The notes beneath the pieces were generated by a model, which did no database searches, was not told the origin of the DNA, and worked only from the letters and a program-made list of their open reading frames with translations. DNA of 64,000 bases from contig NZ_CP019065.1 of the NCBI RefSeq assembly GCF_002951615.1, forward strand, positions 43,728 to 107,727, given 5' to 3'. Positions 1 through 8,013 of the stretch are shown in pieces (the first letter of the stretch is position 1; every line of letters begins with the position of its first letter). This DNA comes from Rahnella sikkimica. Lineage in GTDB: Bacteria > Pseudomonadota > Gammaproteobacteria > Enterobacterales > Enterobacteriaceae. The position numbers were made by a program, and so were the translations under genes.

Positions 1-1
1 A

Positions 2-2203
2 GAGCTGAACCTCGGCGTGAGTCAGACACATCGTCTGCTGCAAACGCTGGAGTCACCGGCGGTACCGGATACGGCGACGTCTGATTTACCGATTTCAGCA
101 GAAAGCTTACCCGTCTCACCGGGCGCTGAAACCTCTGTTGCACCTCAGCCGGCGACGATGAATACAGGAGCCGAAGAGGCAATCTCTCCTCTTAATACGG
201 CGCAGGCAGAAAGGGCTGAAAGTGAACCTGCCCAGACAGCAGGCGAGGCGGTAAATCAGACCGAAGCATTCCTCGATGATCGGGTGCGCGATATCGAGAT
301 GCCGTATCCGCCTCGTGATGGTGGTAGAAAAAGTGAGTTCACAGACGAATTTTCTGACGTTGAGCTACGTATGCGAACGTTGCTCAGTAATGCCGATACA
401 TTGAACGCTGAACAATTCGCTACGCAGTTTTCCAAGCTTGTGATCGAACGCAAAGCTCACACTGGGATAGGGATGAGCTCAGATGAGTCTGACGCGGGGA
501 TCTACCCAGACGAAGTTTGCATCGCGCTTGAAAAGCAGCTGGAAGCGAAGATGGAGCAGAAGTTTGACAGTGAGACCGTTGCCCCTGCTGCCTCTGTGCC
601 TGGAGAAAAAGATGCCATTCTGACCGGACCGCGCCGCATGACACCGTCGGATGAGCCGGTGCCAGAAGCGCTCAGGCGCATCGACCTGGATAAGCTGCTG
701 AGCCGCATGACGGATGAACTGCATCCTGATGGTAAAAGTGTGCTCTTTAAGCTCGACGGTGAGCATGCCTTTACCGATTACGGCAATCGCCTGGTGATGG
801 CGGAGGGAGCCAGTCATCACGAAGAGAAAGTGCTGGCGGCGCTCCTGACGGCCGCCCAGTACTATCACGGGCGCATCGAGCTGACGGGGAGTGATGCCTT
901 TAAGTCTTATGCCATCAGCCTCATCGTGGCACACAATTTGGACGTCACGATGAAAGTGGCCTCCCAGCAGGCTGAACTGACCGCCGCGCGCCGCGCAACC
1001 GGGCAACCCGACGCCCCCGCCGATGCGGTTGCCGGGACTGACCCAGGGCCCGCACCGATAAACCCCCAGTCAGACCGGGCATCAGCGCCGACAGCCCCAC
1101 CAACAGAACCCGCTGTGGCAACCCGTACTGAACCAGTGACAGCGTCACGAGGTAATGCGTCGACAGTGCCGGAGACGCCGCCTGAAAAAGAAACTTCCAC
1201 CATTAAACCGTCCGTGCATACCCCAGCTGAAAAAGCCCGCGAGCCGGTTACTGGCAAGGTCACTGCCTGCGGGCAGGCGCCGTTCCGTTTCGAGGCCGGC
1301 GAGTCCGAAAGCACCTTTATTACCTTGCGCAGTAAAGAAGGATCCCAGACATTTTGGGGCAAGGAGCTGGCCGGACTTTTGCGTGAAACCCGACTGGAAC
1401 CCGGACGCATGGTCACGCTGCAATGGCATGGGAAACAGCCCGTCACCGTCAAGGTCCCCAAAAAGGATCAGAACGGCGTAGTGATGCGCTATGACTCGGT
1501 CGACACCCACCGTAACCAGTGGTCCCTGACGCCGGTCGGCGGGGATCGGGTGCAGACCGGCAACGACCAACTGGTGACAATGGCCGCGTTTGATGCTGCA
1601 CGCTTTACACAGGTTCAGCACGCTGTAGTCACCCGCCTGGGGCTGGACATGCCCGCTCCACCGGTGCCGGCAGACGGCCTGTACTGGCTGCGACCTGACG
1701 GGCAGGGGAGTCAGAACCCGGGCGATGCGCTCTCCGCCCCCCGACCTGAGATTAACGATAAAGCCGGTGCGCCCGTGATGTCATCGTGGGCAGAAGACGG
1801 TTCGGTTGACCTCTATCTGGTCCAGGGCGACGGTCATTACCTGCAGGGCGTGGTGCGCCGTGAAGGCGAGTATCAGCACGTGCTGGTGAGTCTGTCAGGC
1901 AATAAAGAGGCGCCGCCGATGGTATTCAATGTGCTCACGCCAGACGGTGCAGTGCCGATTGGTAGCGGGAATGGCATCAATCGCGCAAACGGCAATCCTG
2001 TTCCACGGGAAAACCTTGTTGTGCATTTACAAGGGGATGAACAACGGCGGATTGCCAAACTGGAAGCCCCGTCAGATATGTCACCCGCACTGCACGCCCG
2101 CCTCGGTTTTGATGAGCGTTACAAAGCTGAGGCGGCTTTCCCAAAGGAGTGGCCGGCGGCGGCACCTCAGGCGGCGCCGGTTACGCCGCCGCGTCCGGTT
2201 TAA
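2..2203 (+). CDS. 3' part of LPD7-type primase-associated protein (5' end outside window)
   Basis: The frame is open from base 2, so the GTG at 17 is probably not the true start and the gene is cut by the window edge. The visible ~730 residues begin with a low-complexity Pro/Ala/Glu-rich part. A compact segment at about residues 223-315 resembles the LPD7 domain (large polyvalent protein-associated domain 7) seen in primases and relaxase-associated proteins of conjugative plasmids. A second Ala/Pro/Thr-rich linker follows, then a beta-rich C-terminal module that starts near residue 415 (TGKVTACGQAPF). Its position directly ahead of traL fits the large primase-type gene found there in IncL/M plasmids. 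The catalytic primase part, if present, lies upstream and cannot be judged here. Confidence 0.6.
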   Translation, partial: ELNLGVSQTHRLLQTLESPAVPDTATSDLPISAESLPVSPGAETSVAPQPATMNTGAEEAISPLNTAQAERAESEPAQTAGEAVNQTEAFLDDRVRDIEMPYPPRDGGRKSEFTDEFSDVELRMRTLLSNADTLNAEQFATQFSKLVIERKAHTGIGMSSDESDAGIYPDEVCIALEKQLEAKMEQKFDSETVAPAASVPGEKDAILTGPRRMTPSDEPVPEALRRIDLDKLLSRMTDELHPDGKSVLFKLDGEHAFTDYGNRLVMAEGASHHEEKVLAALLTAAQYYHGRIELTGSDAFKSYAISLIVAHNLDVTMKVASQQAELTAARRATGQPDAPADAVAGTDPGPAPINPQSDRASAPTAPPTEPAVATRTEPVTASRGNASTVPETPPEKETSTIKPSVHTPAEKAREPVTGKVTACGQAPFRFEAGESESTFITLRSKEGSQTFWGKELAGLLRETRLEPGRMVTLQWHGKQPVTVKVPKKDQNGVVMRYDSVDTHRNQWSLTPVGGDRVQTGNDQLVTMAAFDAARFTQVQHAVVTRLGLDMPAPPVPADGLYWLRPDGQGSQNPGDALSAPRPEINDKAGAPVMSSWAEDGSVDLYLVQGDGHYLQGVVRREGEYQHVLVSLSGNKEAPPMVFNVLTPDGAVPIGSGNGINRANGNPVPRENLVVHLQGDEQRRIAKLEAPSDMSPALHARLGFDERYKAEAAFPKEWPAAAPQAAPVTPPRPV

Positions 2204-2228
2204 TTCTTGACCCTTCCGGGAGCTTTAC

Positions 2229-2579
2229 ATGAAAAAACACACCCTGACCGCTGCGCTTGCAGCGGTTCTCTTTTGTGTCCCGCTCACCGGCATCGCGGCT
2301 ACATGCCGCGCCGGTAGCGCCGCACAGACCGGCAGTGATGCCGGCTATAACGCGGCGAAAAAAGCCAGCGATGCCTGGTCAGCACGGGAAAGTCAGACCT
2401 CAGATCAGCTGCAAAACTGCCTGTCGGGCATCCGCAATATCTCCATCAGCCTGCCAAATCTGCCCAGCCTGCAGGACATCATGAATCAGGCGTCGGAAAA
2501 GGTCTGCAGTGCGATGACGGACAAAATCAACAGCAACCTGCCGGACAATATCGATCCCTGGCAGTCATTCGGTCAGTAA
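2229..2579 (+). CDS. traL: Conjugal transfer protein TraL (small secreted/periplasmic)
   Basis: This 116-residue protein starts with a clear Sec signal peptide (MKKHTLTAALAAVLF, cleavage probably after GIAA), so it acts outside the cytoplasm. Three cysteines (in ATCRAG, QNCLSG and KVCSAM) could form a disulfide. Size, signal peptide and position just before traM match TraL of IncI/IncL-type transfer regions. A ribosome site (CGGGAG) precedes the ATG, and only 9 bases separate its stop from traM, so the two are almost certainly co-transcribed. The biochemical role of TraL is not known. Confidence 0.75.
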   Translation: MKKHTLTAALAAVLFCVPLTGIAATCRAGSAAQTGSDAGYNAAKKASDAWSARESQTSDQLQNCLSGIRNISISLPNLPSLQDIMNQASEKVCSAMTDKINSNLPDNIDPWQSFGQ

Positions 2580-2588
2580 GGAGCCCGT

Positions 2589-3281
2589 ATGCATTCCCCT
2601 GAAACACAAGCCCCGGCGGCGGCACAGGCCCCTGATGCTATTCCCGATGCGCAGGCCTATGCGCCTGCGCTGACGGCGCAGCATGAGCGGGCACTCGGTG
2701 CGGCCTTCGCGCACCGCTGCCTGTCGGCGCTGATCTGGAGCGGCAGCGCGAATGTTGTGCTGGCCATGGTCGCCGCGGTGCTCATCTGGATGGTGTACCA
2801 CCCACCCACCAAATACTTTGCCACCGAACAGGGCCGACTTACGCAGGCCTACCCGCTGGACCAGCCGGCCTGGAGTGAAAGCGACGTCTCACAGTTCGGT
2901 GCAGATACCATCCGTGACGGCTTCACCCTCGATTTTGTGCATTACCGCAATCAGATGACTGCCGTTTCTCCGCGTTTCTCTGAAGAAGGGTTCGTGGGCT
3001 ACAACCAGGCGCTGACCAGTTCCAACGTACTGGCTGCGGTACGCGATAAGCGAATGAACCTGACGACGTCGACCGAACCCGGCGTCATTACGAGCCGTGG
3101 TGTCATCAACGGGCGCTACGCCTGGGAATTCCAATATCCCGTGACGTTACGTCTGCAAGGGCAAAATTCTAACAGTCCGCCGCTGCGCTACATCTTTACG
3201 TTGCGCATCCAACAGGCTGACGTCCGCTTCAAGCCGCAGGGCCTCGAAGTGACACAGACCATCACCAACAACGCGGGATAA
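2589..3281 (+). CDS. traM: TraM, DotI/IcmL-like inner-membrane subunit of the type IV transfer system
   Basis: The 230-residue protein has a Pro/Ala-rich cytoplasmic N-terminus, one transmembrane helix at about residues 52-74 (SANVVLAMVAAVLIWMVY) and a periplasmic C-terminal domain. That is the architecture of DotI/IcmL in Legionella and TraM in R64, where the periplasmic part forms a ring in the inner-membrane complex. The start at 2589 is supported by a strong TAAGGAG ribosome site that overlaps the traL stop. The next gene, traN, begins 10 bases downstream, giving the conserved traM-traN-traO (DotI-DotH-DotG) core order. No damage is visible. Confidence 0.85.
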   Translation: MHSPETQAPAAAQAPDAIPDAQAYAPALTAQHERALGAAFAHRCLSALIWSGSANVVLAMVAAVLIWMVYHPPTKYFATEQGRLTQAYPLDQPAWSESDVSQFGADTIRDGFTLDFVHYRNQMTAVSPRFSEEGFVGYNQALTSSNVLAAVRDKRMNLTTSTEPGVITSRGVINGRYAWEFQYPVTLRLQGQNSNSPPLRYIFTLRIQQADVRFKPQGLEVTQTITNNAG

Positions 3282-3291
3282 GGACTTAAAC

Positions 3292-4242
3292 ATGAGAACG
3301 TTACGTTATCTGCCGCTGTGGTTCGCCCTTTCTGGCAGCGCCGTGGCGGCTGACTCGCCACCCACACCTGCTGCCGGGCAAACGGCGGCCTCCGCAGGCA
3401 CCGCGCAGACGGCGGCAAGCAGAGGGCCGCAACCGGGAGACGCGTTGCCACCCCCAACCTCGGCGCAGTATGACCAGGCAGAGGCCTCGGTGGCACCGTT
3501 GTCCGCCGAAGAAATCCGCCGCTTGCGTCAATTACAGTCCGAGCAGGAGAGGGCCATGGCCACGCCGGGCGTCACGGCGGTGCCGCGCATCAGTGCGCAG
3601 ACCGTGAGCCTGGCACCGGGGGCCAGTCTGCCGCTGGTACGTAATGCGGTGAACTGGCCGGCTACGGTCAGCTTTATCGACAGCACGGGGGCACCCTGGA
3701 AAATTCTCGCTCAACCGATCAGCGGCTCGCCAGATATTGACGTGAAGTGGACGCCTGGGGCGTCAGCTATGACGATTATTGCGAAGCGGGACTTTGTGAG
3801 TACCAGCGTCACGCTGGGTCTCGACGGGCTGGCGGTGCCTATCACACTCAGTGTAATGAGCGGTGAGCCGGATACGGCGAAGAAAACCTGGGTGGTTGAT
3901 GCGCGATTGGATTTGCGTATTCCGCGCCGCGGGCCGGGTGCGGCTGCTGATGCACCGCCACCGTCACGGATTGGACTGCATGATGATGTATTGCAGGCAT
4001 TTCTGGACGGAGTGCCCCCGCAGGGCGCAAAGCGACTGAAAACCACCGGCGATGTGCCTGATACCGCCGTGTGGCAGCAGGGCGACGACCTGTATATCCG
4101 CTCGCGTGCGGACATCCGTGATGAATTCGACACCACGCTGTCATCTGCGGACGGCACGCATCTGTGGAAACTGCCTGTCACGCCGCGCGTCGCGTTCTCC
4201 GTTGACGGGCACACCGAAGCCCTCAGCATTGCTCTGGAGTGA
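3292..4242 (+). CDS. traN: TraN, DotH/IcmK-like outer-membrane core-complex protein
   Basis: The 316-residue protein has an N-terminal signal peptide (MRTLRYLPLWFALSG, cleavage near AVAA), a Pro/Thr-rich stretch and a beta-rich C-terminal domain. DotH/IcmK proteins sit in the outer-membrane core with DotC, DotD and DotG. The segment around residues 95-190 (QTVSLAPGASLP, WPATVSFIDSTG) has the character of the conserved DotH domain. Its stop overlaps the ribosome-binding region of traO, so the two are probably translationally coupled. Position between DotI- and DotG-like genes supports the name. Confidence 0.85.
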   Translation: MRTLRYLPLWFALSGSAVAADSPPTPAAGQTAASAGTAQTAASRGPQPGDALPPPTSAQYDQAEASVAPLSAEEIRRLRQLQSEQERAMATPGVTAVPRISAQTVSLAPGASLPLVRNAVNWPATVSFIDSTGAPWKILAQPISGSPDIDVKWTPGASAMTIIAKRDFVSTSVTLGLDGLAVPITLSVMSGEPDTAKKTWVVDARLDLRIPRRGPGAAADAPPPSRIGLHDDVLQAFLDGVPPQGAKRLKTTGDVPDTAVWQQGDDLYIRSRADIRDEFDTTLSSADGTHLWKLPVTPRVAFSVDGHTEALSIALE

Positions 4243-4244
4243 CT

Positions 4245-5555
4245 ATGAGTGACCAACAAAATTCCGGCGGCCGCAACATCATGCTGATGATGAGCCTGAT
4301 AGGTGCCGCTGTTATCGCCGCCGGTGGCGGGGGATACGCATTGTGGAGCTGGTATGCCAAACCTCCCGAGGCCGCCTCACGGGTTGATCTCAATCGGGTC
4401 GCCGGTACGGCGCAGAGCAGCGCACAGGAGTCGCCGGCTTACCGGGAACTGCTGCGCGAAAACAATGCACGGGGCGCACAAAGTGCAGCGGCACAAAATG
4501 GCAGCTTCATTGCCAGTATTCCGCTGCAGCAAGATGTGATTGTGCCACAGGCGACGGCATCTTCACGGTCTGCGACGCCGGTTCCGCGTCCTGCTTCGGG
4601 TCAACAAACCACAGGGCGTACGCAGGAACAGGAAAAAGCGCTGAATGAAGCGAGGCAGAAAGCCCTCGCTGGATTGCTGGTCAGGATGCAGAAAGCCCCT
4701 ACGGCTGCAGACCTGCCGGAAGCTCAGGTACTGGGGGGTAAGGATGGGGGGTGGTCTGCCTGGCGTGACTCACTACCAGGAAGTGACGTACAGCTAGCCG
4801 CCGACCGTCGCCGGCAGGATGTGCTCAGCGGTCAGCCGCCGGTTGAAGTCGTTGCACCCTATTGGCGGGGGCCGGGGGAAATTTACACCGGCGTGAACTC
4901 TGACAACGGGGCAACACCTGTGCTGGGCCGATTTACAACCGGTCCTTATGCGGGCGCCGTGCTTAAAGCCTCAGACGGCGCGAAGCTCTCCGGGGATGGC
5001 GTCATCATCCACTTTACAACCATGGCTTTCGCCGGTCAGAACTACAAAATTGATGCCTATGCGCTGCAGGACGACACGCTGGTCGCTAACGTTTCCACCG
5101 ACGTAGAGCATCACTATTTCCGGCGCATCATCCTGCCGTCCATCCTGAAGGGCATTGGGGGGACAGGAGATTTATATGCACAATCCAATACGCAGCTGCT
5201 GAGCAACGGCTTTAATACCGTGACGACGCGGCCGTCTACGCCGGACGCCTCGGCGGTGGCCGGCGTTATCGTCGGCGATACTGCAGGCCAGGCGGCACAG
5301 GTATTGACCAGCGATGCGGCCCGGTTGCCTGATCGCACGGTGACGGTCAATAACGGTCAGGTGGTCGCCATTCAGTTTATGCGCGGTGTCTACAGCACCG
5401 ATGCGGAGGCGCCGCAGGGTGCTTCATCGACCGCCAATAGCGCTGTGGCATTCACGGGCGGTTCGTCTAATCCAAGCCCGTCTGCCGCACAGCTGCGAAC
5501 GGAAACCCAGGCGCGTATTCGCGCCGCACAGCAAAAAGAAGGTGCCAATGAGTGA
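4245..5555 (+). CDS. traO: TraO, DotG/IcmE-like channel-spanning protein
   Basis: This 436-residue protein has a short cytoplasmic N-terminus, one transmembrane helix (about residues 12-34) and a long periplasmic region ending in a TrbI/VirB10-like domain (APYWRGPGEIYTG onward). DotG homologues span the periplasm and form the central channel. IncI and IncL TraO lack the long pentapeptide-repeat array of Legionella DotG, and none is seen here. A GTG at 4239 is in frame, but the ATG at 4245 is better placed behind GGAG. The last 8 bases overlap traP, indicating coupling. Confidence 0.85.
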   Translation: MSDQQNSGGRNIMLMMSLIGAAVIAAGGGGYALWSWYAKPPEAASRVDLNRVAGTAQSSAQESPAYRELLRENNARGAQSAAAQNGSFIASIPLQQDVIVPQATASSRSATPVPRPASGQQTTGRTQEQEKALNEARQKALAGLLVRMQKAPTAADLPEAQVLGGKDGGWSAWRDSLPGSDVQLAADRRRQDVLSGQPPVEVVAPYWRGPGEIYTGVNSDNGATPVLGRFTTGPYAGAVLKASDGAKLSGDGVIIHFTTMAFAGQNYKIDAYALQDDTLVANVSTDVEHHYFRRIILPSILKGIGGTGDLYAQSNTQLLSNGFNTVTTRPSTPDASAVAGVIVGDTAGQAAQVLTSDAARLPDRTVTVNNGQVVAIQFMRGVYSTDAEAPQGASSTANSAVAFTGGSSNPSPSAAQLRTETQARIRAAQQKEGANE

Positions 5556-6288
5556 ATTTGAGAGCTTACCGGCAGAGACCCCCGTGCCGATTGCACCGCC
5601 ACCGCCATCCCGGATAAAGCAAAGCCTTCTGACCAGACCACTTATCATGGGGCTGTCCCTGCCCTGGCTGGCCGGTATCGTTATTGCGCTGGCGGGGGCC
5701 GGTTGGTACCTGTTCTGGCCGGCGTCGCCCGTATCTGATGCTGGTCAGCTGGCTTTTGGGCAACCAGCCGGTTTTCACGCCGTTCAGCCTGCACAGGCCA
5801 CTGTGGTGCAGACAGGCGGACTGAACGTTCCAGCCACTACTATCGCCCGCGATGTGACCCTGGGGAGCAGCGTCCCGGAGGAAGTCGTCAAGATGATCCG
5901 CGAGGGGCGTGATTATGAGGCCGCCAACCGCGAGGCGATTTCACGATTGTCCGATACCGTGCGCGCACAGAGCGTTGCGCTGGCCGACCTGCAAAAGCAG
6001 CTGACCCAGAGCAGAGCTGAAAATGCCGCCATGGCCAACAAGCTGACCGTTCTCGAAGCCCGGCAGTCATCACCCGTTGCGAAGGATGATAAAGCCGTGC
6101 GGCATACGGCGCGGCGCTCCGCGCTGTCTGGGATGCAGCTTGAGAGCGTGCAGGACGGCATGGCCTGGGTGAGCTGGCAGGGCCGCACCTGGGCTGTGCA
6201 GCCGGGGCAGCGCCTCGGCGGGGTCACGATTGTTGATGTCAACGCGGGCAACCGAGAAGTGATCACCAGCAGCGGCGTGCTGCACTAA
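5548..6288 (+). CDS. traP: TraP, inner-membrane transfer protein
   Basis: The open frame runs further upstream, but the ATG at 5548 sits behind GAAGGTG and overlaps the end of traO by 8 bases, the expected arrangement. The product is 246 residues: a proline-rich cytoplasmic N-terminus, one transmembrane helix at about 35-55 (LAGIVIALAGAGWYLFW), a predicted coiled coil at about 115-175 (IREGRDYEAANREA through ALADLQKQLTQSRAENA) and a small globular C-terminus (WVSWQGRTWAVQPG). This matches IncI-type TraP, which belongs to the transfer apparatus but has no defined activity. It sits in order between traO and traQ. Confidence 0.8.
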   Translation: MSEFESLPAETPVPIAPPPPSRIKQSLLTRPLIMGLSLPWLAGIVIALAGAGWYLFWPASPVSDAGQLAFGQPAGFHAVQPAQATVVQTGGLNVPATTIARDVTLGSSVPEEVVKMIREGRDYEAANREAISRLSDTVRAQSVALADLQKQLTQSRAENAAMANKLTVLEARQSSPVAKDDKAVRHTARRSALSGMQLESVQDGMAWVSWQGRTWAVQPGQRLGGVTIVDVNAGNREVITSSGVLH

Positions 6289-6297
6289 GGAGGCGTC

Positions 6298-6837
6298 ATG
6301 GGCAGTTCAGTTGACGGCATCACGATGCTGGCAAACCTGGCTTCAGGACTGCAGGGCGCGTTCATTCACCTCGCCTTTACGCTGGGTATTCTTTTTGCCG
6401 TCACGGGCGCCGCCGGCTACCTTGCACGACAATCGTGGCTTGCCCGTAAAGCGCCCGGACAGGCAGCCAGCGGCGGCAACATGGTGGCCTGGATACTGCT
6501 TTGCGGGGGGCTTGCAGGCTTAGATCAGCTTATTGGTGCCGCGGGGCGGCAGCTGGGATGGCAGGTTTCCTTTGATGCTATCAGTTATGTTTCCGTCGGC
6601 ACGTTCGGCCAGGGCGCGGTGGCGGCCAATGCTCTGCTGACGTTGCTGCGCATGGTCGGCGTCTGGTTCTGCCTGACGGGCGTCATGCTCTGGAGGCGCT
6701 CCCAAAAAGACGGTCATACCGGCCTGTCGGCCGGTAACGATGTCAACAGCGGTACGGTGAAATTCACCATCGGCGTAATGATGGTGTGCAGCCCCTATCT
6801 GCTTAACGCTATTCAAACCTCCCTCGGCATTCACTGA
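6298..6837 (+). CDS. traQ: TraQ, multi-span membrane transfer protein
   Basis: The 179-residue protein has about four hydrophobic segments (residues 17-42, 62-82, 105-128 and 150-170) and therefore sits in the inner membrane. Size and topology match IncI-type TraQ. A strong AAGGAGG ribosome site lies just before the ATG. It follows traP by 9 bases and is separated from traR by 74 bases that contain no obvious terminator. I see no catalytic motif; TraQ is required for transfer in R64, but its job is unknown. Confidence 0.8.
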   Translation: MGSSVDGITMLANLASGLQGAFIHLAFTLGILFAVTGAAGYLARQSWLARKAPGQAASGGNMVAWILLCGGLAGLDQLIGAAGRQLGWQVSFDAISYVSVGTFGQGAVAANALLTLLRMVGVWFCLTGVMLWRRSQKDGHTGLSAGNDVNSGTVKFTIGVMMVCSPYLLNAIQTSLGIH

Positions 6838-6911
6838 TTTATTAACCCGTCCGGATCGGACGATTTTCTCTGGCCAACTCTGGCCGTGCTAAACCTTGAA
6901 GGAAAACTCAC

Positions 6912-7301
6912 ATGCTTACTCGCTTTTACTGCGTGGCGTTCGCGCGCGCGCTGATGCTGTCTGAATCCCTGCGTCGTCTCATTTTGCGGGGGTTGTGCGC
7001 GTATGCCGCACTCCTGTCTCCCCTGGCTCTGGCGGACGATGACCTGGCGGGCATGGCTGACTCTGTGTCACAGGGCGCCACGTCAGGTACCAAAAGTGCG
7101 CTCAACATTGCCCAGTTTATCGGTGTCCTCGGTGTCATCGGGAGCATCATTGCTCTCAAATCCATGAAAAATAACCCTCAGGTCAAACCGTGGCACATCG
7201 GCTTGGCATTTGTTGGCGGCCTGATCCTGATTGTCATACCGCAAATCATTAAAAAGGGTCAGACCCAAATGGGCATGACGGCGGTGAGCGTCGGGGGGTG
7301 A
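6912..7301 (+). CDS. traR: TraR, small membrane transfer protein
   Basis: The 129-residue protein begins with an unusually long charged and hydrophobic leader that resembles an extended signal peptide (cleavage probably near ALADDD, about residue 40-43). Two hydrophobic helices follow (IAQFIGVLGVIGSIIALK and IGLAFVGGLILIVIPQII). This two-helix layout after a leader recalls pilin-like or VirB2-like small proteins, but I only infer that; the name comes from order (traQ-traR-traT-traU). AAGGAAA lies ahead of the ATG. A hairpin with a pyrimidine-rich tail follows and may reduce readthrough into traT. Confidence 0.75.
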   Translation: MLTRFYCVAFARALMLSESLRRLILRGLCAYAALLSPLALADDDLAGMADSVSQGATSGTKSALNIAQFIGVLGVIGSIIALKSMKNNPQVKPWHIGLAFVGGLILIVIPQIIKKGQTQMGMTAVSVGG

Positions 7302-7308
7302 TGGGGCG

Positions 7309-7345
7309 GGAAGCCGGCGGAAATTGGTCGGCTTCCTCATTTCTT
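7309..7345 (+). terminator. Possible terminator/attenuator between traR and traT
   Basis: GGAAGCCG at 7309-7316 pairs with CGGCTTCC at 7329-7336 around a 12-base loop, and TCATTTCTTTT follows. The tail is not a clean T run, so partial termination within the tra operon is more likely than a complete stop. Confidence 0.5.
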
Positions 7346-7389
7346 TTAAACATGTCATCAGACCTCTGTTGTCTGTCTAGGAAAAAACC

Positions 7390-8013
7390 ATGTCTATTTC
7401 TGACGCCCCAGGGCAGGAGGCGAGTTCACTATTGCCTCTGTTCCCCGATATCAGTGGCAGCGAAACGTCTCCCCGACCGGTTGCTGTTGCCTGCGGTGAA
7501 CGTTGTCGCAGCTGCGGTACACGTGCGCAGCGAGTGTGGAAAGGCCCCGATGCGCAGCCTGCCTGCACGCTCTGCTGGCTTACGTACAACCTCGACAGTG
7601 CCACCGCCGCGCATGGCAACCTTGCCTGGCTGCCTGACGCGCCGGCAGCTGACTTGCTGAACCTGCATCGCCGGGCGCTTATTGCGCTTCGCAGCAACGA
7701 CCGCGCCCTGCGCAAAGAAGGGAAGCGCGTCTGGAACTGGCTGGCCCGGCACGCTCGCGAAGTCGAGGCTATGTGGGGGACGTCGCGGGCACCGGAATTC
7801 GCCGCTGCGATGCACCGACTCTCGCCCGCCAAACGACAGGTGATGCAGCAGCGGCTGGAGGGCTGTGTGCTCATTTTGCCCCCTGACGTTTTTGAAGACC
7901 TGACCTTGTTATTGCCCGTCGGCCGCACTGCCGACCGCGCGGTCCATACGCCCTGCTGGGCCACCTACACACGGAGCGACCTCTATGCCAAACCGCCTCA
8001 TCCGCTGGGTTGA
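7390..8013 (+). CDS. traT: TraT-like transfer protein with paired cysteine motifs
   Basis: The 207-residue soluble protein carries CRSC near residue 38-41 and CTLC about 23 residues later. The CxxC-x-CxxC layout suggests a small zinc-binding site. The rest is helical and Arg/Ala-rich. Order (traR, this gene, traU) and the zinc motif match IncI-type TraT, which is unrelated to the TraT surface-exclusion lipoprotein of F. It is shorter than I recall for R64 TraT, so the symbol is moderately sure. The last 29 bases overlap the start of traU, implying translational coupling. Confidence 0.65.
   Translation: MSISDAPGQEASSLLPLFPDISGSETSPRPVAVACGERCRSCGTRAQRVWKGPDAQPACTLCWLTYNLDSATAAHGNLAWLPDAPAADLLNLHRRALIALRSNDRALRKEGKRVWNWLARHAREVEAMWGTSRAPEFAAAMHRLSPAKRQVMQQRLEGCVLILPPDVFEDLTLLLPVGRTADRAVHTPCWATYTRSDLYAKPPHPLG

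Noticed and set aside
479..1006. 175-residue open frame on the minus strand
   Set aside because: It lies wholly inside the GC-rich primase-associated gene, has no ribosome site, and the plus-strand frame has the coding character.
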